Below are positions 26,431-36,317 of a stretch of DNA of 64,000 bases, in pieces. The position numbers were made by a program, and so were the translations under genes. Within the stretch, counting starts at the first letter, position 1, and every line of letters starts with the position of its first letter. The notes beneath the pieces are model-generated. The model worked only from the letters and a program-made list of their open reading frames with translations, made no database searches and was not told the origin of the DNA. This DNA is from Acinetobacter lanii (GTDB lineage Bacteria > Pseudomonadota > Gammaproteobacteria > Pseudomonadales > Moraxellaceae), in contig NZ_CP049916.1 in the NCBI RefSeq assembly GCF_011578285.1, forward strand, positions 1,612,001-1,676,000, given 5' to 3'.

Positions 26431-27987
26431 TTACATCATCCATTCAATCGGTAGATAGGATACGGCATGCATAGTAAAGCGCTGAAATTGAGTGGTTTCC
26501 GGATCATAAGTATGGGTTTTAATGGAACCATCCTTTTGCTGCTCTAACCAAATCACTTGACCTTTTTCATTCAGTTTCAATTTATAAGCCACTTGAGGAA
26601 GGTATTGATCGAGGGACTTGGATATACGCTGTTGTAAGCTTTCAGACTCAACTACTAAACCCACCTCGGTATTTAAATGCGCAGAACGTGGATCAAAATT
26701 AAAAGAGCCGATAAATACTTTTCCATCCACATCAAAAAATTTAGCATGTAAGCTTGAAGCATTTTTGCCTTTGGCAGGAATCACATTGCCTGTCATGGCT
26801 TCATACCAAGTGCGTTTTTCACGTTCGATATAGGGTTTAAACTCATAAAGCTTTACACCACTTTTCAATAAATCCACCCGATACTTTTGATAAAAGGCAT
26901 GCACCAAAGCCACATCATTGGCGAGAAAAGAATTGGTGAGGATTCTGACATTGACTTTATTTTGATTCAAAGAAGATAAATAGGCTGTTCCTTTTTTTGT
27001 GGGTACAAAATAGGCAGACACCAATTCTAAATGCTGTTTGGGTTGACCCATGATTTGAGTGATTTGATTACCAATGAGTTGATGATCGCGTGCTTGACCA
27101 CGAATTTTATCGGGACTATCCGCCAGAAAATCTGCCTTTGCCCATGCAATCGGACGATTTTTTAAATTTTCTGCCACCAACGTCTGTGCTTGTTTAATCT
27201 TATTCAGCATCTGATCAGGTTGCTGACCTTCAAACCGACTATAGCGCTGACGTAAAGCTTTGAGGTCTTGCTTATTTGAACTTCCCAAGATTTGTTGAAC
27301 AGGATAGCTTAAATCATCATTCCAAAAAATTTGAAAGGTGGAATTGGCCGCTTTTAATGCTGTCCCTGCGAAGAAAATATCCATGTCGGTAAATTGAAAA
27401 TGCTCACTGGCATCAAAATATTCACGGCTAATATTCCGTCCACCTGTGACTGATGCGGCACCATCAGCAATGATCAATTTATTATGCATACGATGGTTAA
27501 TGTGCTTGAAGCGAAAAGCATAATCCATTACCCGAAATGAGCGATATTTATAGGGATTAAACAGTTTAATTCTGAAATTGGGGTGTTGAGCTAAAGTTTT
27601 TAATGCGTCATCCAGTTTTGTACCATTCTGATCATCAATCATTAATCGCACTTTGACCCCACGGTCGGCAGCTTTGAGTAGTTCAGACAGCATCAGATGA
27701 CCAATAGAGTCGTCTTCCCAAATGTAATATTGCAAATCAAGGGTATATTTTGCATTGCGAATCAAATACAAGCGTGTCGCGATACTCATAAAGGCATCAT
27801 CCAATGCCAAATACGCAGTTAAACCTTGATTAATTTTATCTTGACTGGCTTGATTTGAAATCCACTGTTCATAATGTGCTCGAATGGGTTGATCTGGGCG
27901 TGATTGATTGCTCGGTAAACTACATCCACTGAGTGCTGCGCATAAAACCGTTAAAAATAAAAAAGATGAATCTTTCAAAATATTCAT
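26431..27987 (-). CDS. Phospholipase D-like cardiolipin synthase (ClsC type), lipoprotein
   Basis: 518 residues. A lipoprotein signal ends in LSGC near residue 22. Two HKD motifs are present: HNKLIIADGAASVTGGRN and HAKFFDVDGKVFIGSFNFDP. The spacing and the LDLQYYIWEDDSIG start fit ClsC/YmdC, which makes cardiolipin from phosphatidylglycerol plus another phospholipid. ClsC is usually paired with a small ymdB partner; none is next to it here. Confidence 0.85.
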   Translation of the reverse strand: MNILKDSSFLFLTVLCAALSGCSLPSNQSRPDQPIRAHYEQWISNQASQDKINQGLTAYLALDDAFMSIATRLYLIRNAKYTLDLQYYIWEDDSIGHLMLSELLKAADRGVKVRLMIDDQNGTKLDDALKTLAQHPNFRIKLFNPYKYRSFRVMDYAFRFKHINHRMHNKLIIADGAASVTGGRNISREYFDASEHFQFTDMDIFFAGTALKAANSTFQIFWNDDLSYPVQQILGSSNKQDLKALRQRYSRFEGQQPDQMLNKIKQAQTLVAENLKNRPIAWAKADFLADSPDKIRGQARDHQLIGNQITQIMGQPKQHLELVSAYFVPTKKGTAYLSSLNQNKVNVRILTNSFLANDVALVHAFYQKYRVDLLKSGVKLYEFKPYIEREKRTWYEAMTGNVIPAKGKNASSLHAKFFDVDGKVFIGSFNFDPRSAHLNTEVGLVVESESLQQRISKSLDQYLPQVAYKLKLNEKGQVIWLEQQKDGSIKTHTYDPETTQFQRFTMHAVSYLPIEWMM

Positions 27988-28092
27988 AAGGTTATCATTA
28001 ATTCATTTTTTATCCGTTCAGAATATCATCATGTTATAGTTTGAATCTACTGACAGAAAGTAGATACTGTCTTTCGTTTTAAATCATCGTAA

Positions 28093-29226
<1,134 letters not shown>

Positions 29227-29244
29227 TTCTTCAAGTTTGTAAAT

Positions 29245-29273
29245 AAAAAAACGGGCCATTGCCCGTTTTTTTT
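29245..29273. terminator. Bidirectional terminator
   Basis: AAAAAACGGGC, loop CATT, GCCCGTTTTTTTTT between the convergent frmA and tyrB genes. Confidence 0.88.
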
Positions 29274-29314
29274 TATTGTCTAATGAAATTGAATTCGAAT
29301 GATATTGAAATCGA

Positions 29315-30520
29315 TTAAGCAGTCGCTTTTAACACTTCAGCAAAGGCTTTCGCCACAGTGTCAATGTTGTTGAGGTTTAAACCTGCAGCGCACATACGAC
29401 CACTACGAACCAAATAAATACCATATTTTTCTTTCAAAATATCCACTTGTTCAGCCGTTAAACCGGTGTAACTGAACATCCCTTGTTGCTTCACAAGGTA
29501 GCTAAAATCACGCTCAGGTAATTCCGCAGACAATTTTTGCTCCAGAAGCTGACGCATCTTAATAATACGTTCACGCATTTCTTTGAGCTCTTCTTGCCAT
29601 TGAGCTGTTAATGCCGTATCGTTCAGGACATTATTCACCAACAATGCACCCGTGGTTGCAGGGCTTGAATAAATACGGCGTACCGTTGCTTTCAACTGAC
29701 CCAAGACTTTTTGAGCAGTCTCTTTGTCGTCACAAACGAAAGTTAAACCACCAACACGCTCACCATAAAGGGAGAAGATTTTAGAGAAGGAATTGCTGAC
29801 AATAAAGTTCATGCCAGATTTATCTAGGGCATGAATCAGGTAAGCATCTTCCTCTAAACCTTGACCAAAACCTTGGTAAGCAATGTCTAAGAATGGAAGT
29901 AAATCACGTGCTTTGAGCACTTCAATCACTTGATCCCATTCAGCAGGCGTTAAATCTGCACCTGTTGGATTATGACAACATGGGTGAAGCAGCACCACTG
30001 CTTTAGCAGGAAGTTTATTTAACTCTTCCAACATTGCCGGAACATTGACACCATTGGTTGTTGCATCAAAATATGGGTAGAAATGTGATTGCACACCTGC
30101 ACCATTAAAAATGGCGATGTGATTATCCCAAGTCGGTTGGCTGACCCAAATATCCGATTCAGGAAAATATTTTTTAATAAAGTCTGCACCGACTTTCAGT
30201 GCGCCAGAACCACCTAAAGTTTGAATAGTCACCGCACGACCGTCTTTACGTGCTTGACTGTTTTCACCTAAAACCAATGCTTGCGTCGCATCGTTATAAG
30301 ACTTTAAACCATCCATTGGCAAATACAGTTTAACTTTATCATTGCCAGCAGCGATGTTTTGATGGGCTTGTTTAACGGCATTTAGCTGAGGAACAATGTT
30401 ATCTTCATTATAATAAAGACCAATACTTAAATTTACTTTTTCTGTACGTTCATCCTTACTGAACTCTTCCATTAAAGACAGAATTGGATCGCCTGCATAA
30501 GGATCTACATGTTGAAACAT
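29315..30520 (-). CDS. tyrB: Aromatic amino acid aminotransferase
   Basis: 401 residues, class I PLP aminotransferase. [24 protein letters not shown] and [16 protein letters not shown] (PLP lysine) match the AspC/TyrB group. [13 protein letters not shown] carries the substrate-binding Arg. It probably makes phenylalanine and tyrosine from their keto acids; AspC-like aspartate activity is also possible. Links to aromatic supply also appear at 34.5 kb. Confidence 0.88.
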   Translation of the reverse strand: MFQHVDPYAGDPILSLMEEFSKDERTEKVNLSIGLYYNEDNIVPQLNAVKQAHQNIAAGNDKVKLYLPMDGLKSYNDATQALVLGENSQARKDGRAVTIQTLGGSGALKVGADFIKKYFPESDIWVSQPTWDNHIAIFNGAGVQSHFYPYFDATTNGVNVPAMLEELNKLPAKAVVLLHPCCHNPTGADLTPAEWDQVIEVLKARDLLPFLDIAYQGFGQGLEEDAYLIHALDKSGMNFIVSNSFSKIFSLYGERVGGLTFVCDDKETAQKVLGQLKATVRRIYSSPATTGALLVNNVLNDTALTAQWQEELKEMRERIIKMRQLLEQKLSAELPERDFSYLVKQQGMFSYTGLTAEQVDILKEKYGIYLVRSGRMCAAGLNLNNIDTVAKAFAEVLKATA

Positions 30521-30840
30521 GGTCTAAATTCCTAAATCAAAAACAAATAAAATCTCTTGGATAATATATAGAAATAGAGCGACCACTCAACTCTAAAAAC
30601 ACGACTAATTCTTATAAGTGTTGAAACTTTTCATTATAAACATGGTGCTTTACATTGGTATTGACACTTGATTGCTGTAATTCGTGATGAACGCTGTTGA
30701 AATGAAACGTTTGAATGCAAGGTTTAAATAGAACGTTTCAATAGAAGAATGTCACTTGATTTGCTCAGCGGATTTAAGTTACATACAACAAGCAATTGAG
30801 CCAAACGCCCAAACAACCATCAGCATGAAAGGAAGCACCT
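30521..30840. other. Divergent intergenic region with paired AACGTT dyads
   Basis: This is the promoter region between tyrB (minus) and the esterase gene (plus). It holds TGAAACGTT (30703-30711) and its exact inverted partner AACGTTTCA (30732-30740). Each arm also contains the self-complementary core AACGTT. This suggests two half-operators for an unknown regulator. No gene is seen. Confidence 0.45.
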
Positions 30841-31623
30841 ATGCAACTCAACTATGAATTCACTCAGGCCGAATCTAGTCTGGCACAAGGAACACTGGTT
30901 CTGATTCACGGTTTATTTGGAAGTTTGAGTAATTTAGGCGTGTTGGCAAGGGCATTTCAAACTGATTACGACATTGTGCAAATTGATCTGCGTAATCATG
31001 GCTTGTCAGAACATAGCGATGAAATGAATTATAGTGTTATGGCACACGATGTCATCGAGACGCTAGATCAGCTTAAGATCGAACAATTTTCTGTGATTGG
31101 TCACTCTATGGGGGGCAAAGTCGCAATGAAATTGAGCGAAATTGCCCCCTCACGTTTAGCCAAATTAATCGTTTTAGATATGGCGCCGGTGGCCTATCAA
31201 CAACGCCATCACGATGCCATATTCAAAGCCTTAAATGCAGTAACAGAAGCTCAGGTTCAAACACGTAAACAAGCCACAGAGATCATGCAAAGTGAGATCC
31301 ATGAAAATGGCGTCATTCAGTTTTTACTTAAATCTTTTAATCAAGGGCAGTGGCACTTCAATGTCGAGGTGCTATATCGATATTATACTGAGATTACGGG
31401 TTGGAATGAGATTAAGCCATGGACGAAACCGAGTTTGTTTATTCGTGGTGAGAATTCTCAATATATTGCCCAACCTGAATATGTCGATGCCATATACAAG
31501 CAGTTTCCACACGCAAAAATTAAAACCGTATCCAATGCAGGACATTGGTTGCATGCTGAACAGCCTGAACAAGTGATTGCACATATTCGCACTTATTTAC
31601 AGCAAATTAAGTCAGAAGTTTGA
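30841..31623 (+). CDS. Alpha/beta hydrolase (YbfF-like esterase)
   Basis: 260 residues. HGLFGSLSNLGVLARAF is the oxyanion segment and GHSMGGKVAM the nucleophile elbow. FIRGENSQYI precedes the acid region, and GHWLHAEQP carries the catalytic His. This set matches YbfF-type thioester/ester hydrolases. GGAAGC lies before the ATG. Confidence 0.87.
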   Translation: MQLNYEFTQAESSLAQGTLVLIHGLFGSLSNLGVLARAFQTDYDIVQIDLRNHGLSEHSDEMNYSVMAHDVIETLDQLKIEQFSVIGHSMGGKVAMKLSEIAPSRLAKLIVLDMAPVAYQQRHHDAIFKALNAVTEAQVQTRKQATEIMQSEIHENGVIQFLLKSFNQGQWHFNVEVLYRYYTEITGWNEIKPWTKPSLFIRGENSQYIAQPEYVDAIYKQFPHAKIKTVSNAGHWLHAEQPEQVIAHIRTYLQQIKSEV

Positions 31624-32224
31624 GTAGCACTTTGAGCTTACAGCATGAGTAAACTTGTAAGATTTTTTAAGATTTAATTTAAGATTTAATTTAAGATCAA
31701 AATGGATTTACTCTTCAAGCGGGTTGTCGCACTTTTTGTACAGCCCATACCTTGAATGTATTAATTTTTGGTCGAGTACTGATTATTCAATAATATTTGA
31801 ATGATATTTTAATTTGCCTACAAAGTAATCAAATGTGTTCTCTGTATTCATCATTTTTTAGCTATAATTTAGCCACATAAAAATGAATGAATAGTATTCT
31901 AAATATAAAATTAAGTGCTTATTTTGTATTTTAAAAAAATCTAAATTTGAATCAATTTTTATCCGATTTAAGTCAAATCTGTTTGTTTAATATTCATATT
32001 TTTTCTATTTCGTGTATTATCCATACAAAGGACAAGTATTTATTTTTTAAGAATAAGTGCTATAATAAACATTATATTGATTTAAATGTGATCGGTATCA
32101 CAAATCAGATTCAGTGCCTTGTTTATAAATGTGATTAAAATCAAATAATGATCAAAATCTATACAAATGATTTTTTTCAGTTATATTAACCGTATACCGA
32201 TTCGAATTATAAATAGGTAATTTT
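31624..32224. other. AT-rich intergenic region
   Basis: About 600 bp without a convincing gene. A short direct repeat (AAGATTTAATTT, twice at about 31668-31697) stands near the start. The rest probably serves as a long promoter or leader for the GGDEF-EAL gene. The small frame at 31947-32138 has no ribosome site or protein-like pattern. Confidence 0.45.
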
Positions 32225-34351
32225 ATGAGTATTCTTGATTTACATAATGATTCCATTTTGAATCAGGGAGAGAGTTCTCAAAATAAGTCGACACCAAAAA
32301 AAGCACAACTCAGTGACGACTTCAAACTCGCTCTAGATTTACTTCCGCAAATGGTTTGGTTAACAAAATCAGGAATTGGCTATGCCAACAAAGCATTTAC
32401 TTCTTATATCGGCTCAGATTCAGTTCACCTAAGTGATCATGATTGGATTAAGTTTTTGCATCCAGAGGATGCAGAACATCTTTATAACATTTGGAATAAT
32501 GCACAAAAGACTGGTCAAAAATTTGAAAAAGAATGTCGCATAAAAAATAAAGATGGTGAATACCAATGGTTCTTATTGATTGCTGAAAGTAGCAAGCAAT
32601 ATCAGCAGTATTATGATTGGACCATGACGTGTACCAATATCCATGAACGTGCATTGAAACTTCGTGAAACTGCCGATTTACTTCGTGCCAATACCGACAT
32701 GCTTGATGTCAGCGTGGACTGTATCAAAATCATTACCCCAGAAGGTAATGTGTCGCATATGAACCGTTCAGGGTGTCTTGCACTCTTAGGCAAAGAGCGT
32801 GTGCGTAAGTTTGGTATGTCATGGTTGGGGCTATTGCCAGCAGAAATACGTGAACAAGGGCAGCAAGCGATTAAACTGGCGGCTAAAGGTCAAAATGCAC
32901 GTTTTGCAGGTAAAAGTGTATATGGTGATTTGACCATGTATTGGGACAATATCCTAACCCCTGTAATAAATGAAAATGGTGAAACCACCAGTATCCTTTG
33001 TGTGTCACGTGACATTACCAAACAACGTGTTGCTGAACTTAAACTTAAAATTTCCAGCGAGTGTGATGAGCTCACCGGTTTAATGAACCGTCGTGCCTTC
33101 AAACTGAAACTTAAACAATCGATTTCAGAAGCCAAGCGTAAAAAAACCAGTATCGGTATGATGTTTATTGATTTAGACCATTTCAAAAACATCAATGACA
33201 CGTTGGGGCATCCAGCAGGTGATCATTTATTGCGTGTACTGTCTAAGCGTTTGTCGAAATGCTTAAATGAACATGCCTATGTGGCGCGTTTGGGGGGCGA
33301 TGAGTTTGCAGTGATTGTGACCAATATGCACAGCACCGATGAATTAATTAAAGCGACAGCGAAAGTTTTAAAGCAGAATGAAGCACCTGTAACTTTTGCC
33401 GGAAAGTTGATTAATGGCGGTATGAGTATTGGTTGTGCGGTGTATCCTCAAGATGCAACCGATGTATTGGGCTTAATGAAATGTGCCGACACCGCCTTAA
33501 ATGACTTGAAAGAACGTGGCCGTGGTGGCGTACGTATGTACGATGCTGAAATGCTTGAAATTGCAGAACAGAAAACTCAGCAGCTAGAAACCACCCGTTA
33601 TATTTTACGTGAAAATCGTGTGGTACCGTTCTATCAACCTAAAGTGCGTTTAGACAACCGCGAAATCATTGGCTTTGAAGCTTTATTACGTTGGCGTGAT
33701 GATGAAAAAAATGTACATTTCCCAGCCAGTATTGTAGAAGCGTTTAATGACTATGAGTTGGCAAGTAAAATCAGTGAAGTGATGCATGACAAAATTTTCA
33801 CCGATATGGCGTCTTGGATCAAATCGGGCATTAAAGTTGTGCCGATATCGATTAATGCCTCGCCTGTAGAATTTATGCGCGATAATTATGCTGAGCTACT
33901 CATTAAACGTTTAGAAAGTTATGCAATTCCGCCTGAATTGATCGAAATTGAAATCACGGAACATATTTTATCCGACCGTGGTTCTGAGTTTGTGATTCGT
34001 GCGTTGAAAAAACTCAAAGCTTATGGCATTCGCATCTCACTAGACGACTTTGGTACCGGTCATTCTTCTATGACCCATTTACGTGATTATCCTGTTGATT
34101 GCTTAAAAATTGATTATGCTTTTGTCAATCGTATGAATGAAGAGCAGTCGATTAGCTCGATTGTTGAGGGGATTGCGAAACTTGGTCCGATCTTGTCTTT
34201 AGACGTCATTGCCGAAGGAATCGAAACGGTGCAGCAGCTCGATAGCCTGCAACAAGTCGGTTGTAAATATGGTCAAGGTTTCTTATTCAGTCGTGCCATT
34301 TGTGCCAAAGAAGCGCAAAGTATGTTGCAAGATCAAGTCAGCAAAGCTTAA
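32225..34351 (+). CDS. PAS-GGDEF-EAL cyclic-di-GMP signalling protein
   Basis: 708 residues, no membrane segment. A PAS domain at about 30-140 is followed by a second at about 150-275, then GGDEF and EAL. The cyclase motif RLGGDEFAVIV (about residue 356) is intact. No RxxD inhibitory site precedes it (the sequence there is NEHAYVARL). EAL residues are intact: GFEALLRW, SINASPVEF, IEITEHIL, LDDFGTGHSSM, CLKIDYAFV and VIAEGIET. Both synthesis and hydrolysis of c-di-GMP are possible, with the PAS part sensing a cytosolic signal. Confidence 0.92.
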   Translation: MSILDLHNDSILNQGESSQNKSTPKKAQLSDDFKLALDLLPQMVWLTKSGIGYANKAFTSYIGSDSVHLSDHDWIKFLHPEDAEHLYNIWNNAQKTGQKFEKECRIKNKDGEYQWFLLIAESSKQYQQYYDWTMTCTNIHERALKLRETADLLRANTDMLDVSVDCIKIITPEGNVSHMNRSGCLALLGKERVRKFGMSWLGLLPAEIREQGQQAIKLAAKGQNARFAGKSVYGDLTMYWDNILTPVINENGETTSILCVSRDITKQRVAELKLKISSECDELTGLMNRRAFKLKLKQSISEAKRKKTSIGMMFIDLDHFKNINDTLGHPAGDHLLRVLSKRLSKCLNEHAYVARLGGDEFAVIVTNMHSTDELIKATAKVLKQNEAPVTFAGKLINGGMSIGCAVYPQDATDVLGLMKCADTALNDLKERGRGGVRMYDAEMLEIAEQKTQQLETTRYILRENRVVPFYQPKVRLDNREIIGFEALLRWRDDEKNVHFPASIVEAFNDYELASKISEVMHDKIFTDMASWIKSGIKVVPISINASPVEFMRDNYAELLIKRLESYAIPPELIEIEITEHILSDRGSEFVIRALKKLKAYGIRISLDDFGTGHSSMTHLRDYPVDCLKIDYAFVNRMNEEQSISSIVEGIAKLGPILSLDVIAEGIETVQQLDSLQQVGCKYGQGFLFSRAICAKEAQSMLQDQVSKA

Positions 34352-34363
34352 GCACTTTCCAAA

Positions 34364-34400
34364 AAATACTGCTCAAAATCTTGGGCAGTATTTATTTTTT
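34364..34400 (+). terminator. Terminator of the GGDEF-EAL gene
   Basis: AAATACTGCTCAA and TTGGGCAGTATTT pair over 13 bp (one G-U) around AATC, then ATTTTTTATTT. Confidence 0.85.
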
Positions 34401-34505
34401 ATTTAAATATTATTTATATTTTTCATCATGTTAATTTAAAAATTTACAGTTACAACTCATAGATTTTTGGCATCAATCCTATAACAATATTTTTAAATAA
34501 AGTAC

Positions 34506-34534
34506 TTGTAAATGAACCTAATAGTGCGTATTGT
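34506..34534 (+). promoter_or_regulatory. Candidate promoter of the DAHP synthase leader
   Basis: TTGTAA (34506-34511), 17-bp spacer, TATTGT (34529-34534). It lies 35 bp before the first leader peptide, so transcription would start near 34541 and include the whole attenuator. Confidence 0.55.
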
Positions 34535-34568
34535 GATTTCAGATTCTATTTTTGATGGTTTAAAACCC

Positions 34569-34628
34569 ATGCAACAGCAACGCTTAAATACCAACGCTTA
34601 TTATTATTTTTGGCAATTTATCACCTAG
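34569..34628 (+). CDS. Aromatic leader peptide 1 (Tyr-Tyr-Tyr-Phe-Trp)
   Basis: A 19-codon ORF, MQQQRLNTNAYYYFWQFIT, with codons TAT TAT TAT TTT TGG at 34599-34613. It ends just before alternative RNA hairpins and a strong terminator, upstream of a DAHP synthase gene. This is the layout of an amino-acid attenuator in which ribosome stalling at Tyr/Phe/Trp codons prevents termination. The ribosome site is weak (GATGG). Confidence 0.82.
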   Translation: MQQQRLNTNAYYYFWQFIT

Positions 34629-34707
34629 TTGCCTGGATGCGTTCGGGCAACATTTTGGTTGCCGACAAAGTTTATACCTGATCGGCAGCCCCGATCAGGT
34701 TTTTTTT
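34628..34707 (+). promoter_or_regulatory. Transcription attenuator with alternative hairpins
   Basis: Segments can pair in sequence. A GTTGCC (34628-34633) pairs with B GGCAAC (34646-34651). B also pairs with C GTTGCC (34658-34663). C in its longer form GGTTGCCGA (34657-34665) pairs with D TCGGCAGCC (34682-34690, one G-U). The terminator ACCTGATCGG (34676-34685) pairs perfectly with CCGATCAGGT (34691-34700), then eight T. A ribosome at the stop codon masks A, so B:C and the terminator form. A ribosome stalled at the Tyr codons leaves A:B, then C:D, which blocks the terminator. Confidence 0.85.
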
Positions 34708-34751
34708 ATGCGTTAAGGTTTTAAACCGATTTTAATTTTTTGGAGCAGCTC

Positions 34752-34856
34752 ATGAACACATTTACTTATTCTTATTTTAGCAACGGTTTCTGGTTTTACT
34801 TTAGCCAAGCGGTAACGCTCGCCTTAGAACCCTCTAGACATTTAACGCTCAAATAA
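34752..34856 (+). CDS. Second aromatic-rich leader ORF
   Basis: A 34-codon ORF with GGAG six bases before its ATG. Residues 4-17 are FTYSYFSNGFWFYF, nine of fourteen aromatic. It lies after the terminator and ends 35 bp before the DAHP synthase start, so it is translated only when the attenuator is read through. It could form a second control layer at translation or by Rho. A hairpin (GGACT-GATTC-AGTCC, 34864-34878) stands between its stop and the synthase ribosome site AAGGA. Confidence 0.65.
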   Translation: MNTFTYSYFSNGFWFYFSQAVTLALEPSRHLTLK

Positions 34857-34891
34857 AAATGTAGGACTGATTCAGTCCCCAAGGAACGACC

Positions 34892-35941
34892 ATGAATGCT
34901 GTAACTTCGACTTTAGAACACACTAAAAATATCCAACAGGAAAAAATGTTGGCTTTGCCTTACCAGTTAAAGGCACATTTCCAATTGACGGAAAAATTGG
35001 CACAGCAAGTGGCTGAACAACGCCAAACCATTCAAAATATTTTAGATGGCACAGATCATCGTTTAATGATTATTACTGGACCATGTTCAATTCATGACCC
35101 TGAAGCTGTCCTTGAGTATGCTGAGAAACTCGTTCATCTACAAAGCCTGGTTTCAGATCAAATTTTCTTCGTGATGCGTGCTTATATTGAAAAACCACGC
35201 ACTACCGTGGGTTGGAAAGGGTTCTTGTATGATCCAAATTTGGATGGATCATCCGACATGCAATTGGGTTTAGAACTCTCTCGTGAATTGTATTTAGAGA
35301 TTATTCAACTTGGTTTACCGATTGCCTCTGAAATTTTAAGTCCTATGGCGACCGCTTATTTCGATGACCTGTTGGCTTGGGGGGCGATTGGGGCACGTAC
35401 CAGTGAATCGCAAATTCACCGTGAAATTTCCAGTCAAATGCCATACAGCATTGGTTTCAAAAATGGCACCGATGGCTCAATCCAAATCGCACTCGATGCG
35501 ATTCAATCTGCATCAAACCCTCATCAGTTCTTGGGCATGAGTCAATCGGGTCTGCCAAGTATTTTAGCATCTAAGGGTAACCCGCATGCGCATTTGATTT
35601 TACGTGGATCAAATACTGGCACCAATCATCAAGCGGCTGAAATTGCCAAAATCAAAGAAAAGAATAAAGGGATCTTGCCTGCACTGGTGATTGATTGTAG
35701 CCATGGCAATAGTGCAAAAAACCCACTTAATCAGCCTGAAGTCCTCAAGAAAATCGTGGCTGAACGCGCTGAAACTGAAGTGCGTGGTGTAATGCTAGAA
35801 AGTTTCTTAGTTGATGGTCAACAGAAAATTTCATCAGATATGCGCTATGGTCAATCCGTAACCGACGGTTGCTTGGGTTGGGAAAAGACCCAACAATTGT
35901 ATTTAGAGGCTGCTGACAGTTTGAGAGTGCAGGGAAGTTAG
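34892..35941 (+). CDS. 3-deoxy-7-phosphoheptulonate (DAHP) synthase, class I
   Basis: 349 residues, AroF/G/H type. It has IITGPCSIHDPEAVLEYA, FFVMRAYIEKPRTTVGWKG, GLPIASEILSPMA, WGAIGARTSESQ, FKNGTDGS and DCSHGNSAKNP. It condenses phosphoenolpyruvate and erythrose 4-phosphate, the first step to all aromatic amino acids. Which isozyme (Phe-, Tyr- or Trp-sensitive) cannot be told by eye. The leader with Tyr, Phe and Trp codons implies attenuation by aromatic supply. Confidence 0.95.
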   Translation: MNAVTSTLEHTKNIQQEKMLALPYQLKAHFQLTEKLAQQVAEQRQTIQNILDGTDHRLMIITGPCSIHDPEAVLEYAEKLVHLQSLVSDQIFFVMRAYIEKPRTTVGWKGFLYDPNLDGSSDMQLGLELSRELYLEIIQLGLPIASEILSPMATAYFDDLLAWGAIGARTSESQIHREISSQMPYSIGFKNGTDGSIQIALDAIQSASNPHQFLGMSQSGLPSILASKGNPHAHLILRGSNTGTNHQAAEIAKIKEKNKGILPALVIDCSHGNSAKNPLNQPEVLKKIVAERAETEVRGVMLESFLVDGQQKISSDMRYGQSVTDGCLGWEKTQQLYLEAADSLRVQGS

Positions 35942-36317
35942 TCCATTAGTCCAGTTGAACTTCTCAACTTTTTCGCTCTGTAGTTTGAGTCGTCATTGAA
36001 AAAGAACTTAGCTTAAGATTCTTGCTTTATCATCGTTCATCGGTGATAAAGCTTTTCATTTAAAATGTTGAAAAAGTTAATAAATGGTATTGGTCTAAAA
36101 ATCAGGCTTGAATCTCGATTTTTTTTGATGCTTTAGACATTTTTTAGGCTTTCTTCAGCTTGATTCAAGTTTTGTGATTTGAGCAGTAGTCCGAAATTGT
36201 GCATTATAAGACACATCATCCAATATAAATAAACATGTGTTTTACTCGATAAAATTTAAAATACGTTTGTCATTGATAAAAATATTATTCATCTGAATCT
36301 GTGAAATGGGGTCGCTA
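35942..36317. other. Intergenic region with terminator of the DAHP synthase gene
   Basis: GCTTTATCATCG and CGGTGATAAAGC form a hairpin (36024-36052) followed by TTTT. The rest is AT-rich promoter DNA for the PilU gene. No further gene is seen. Confidence 0.65.

Noticed and set aside
31947..32138. 63-codon frame before the GGDEF-EAL gene
   Set aside because: No ribosome site, low-complexity hydrophobic composition, lies in AT-rich leader DNA.
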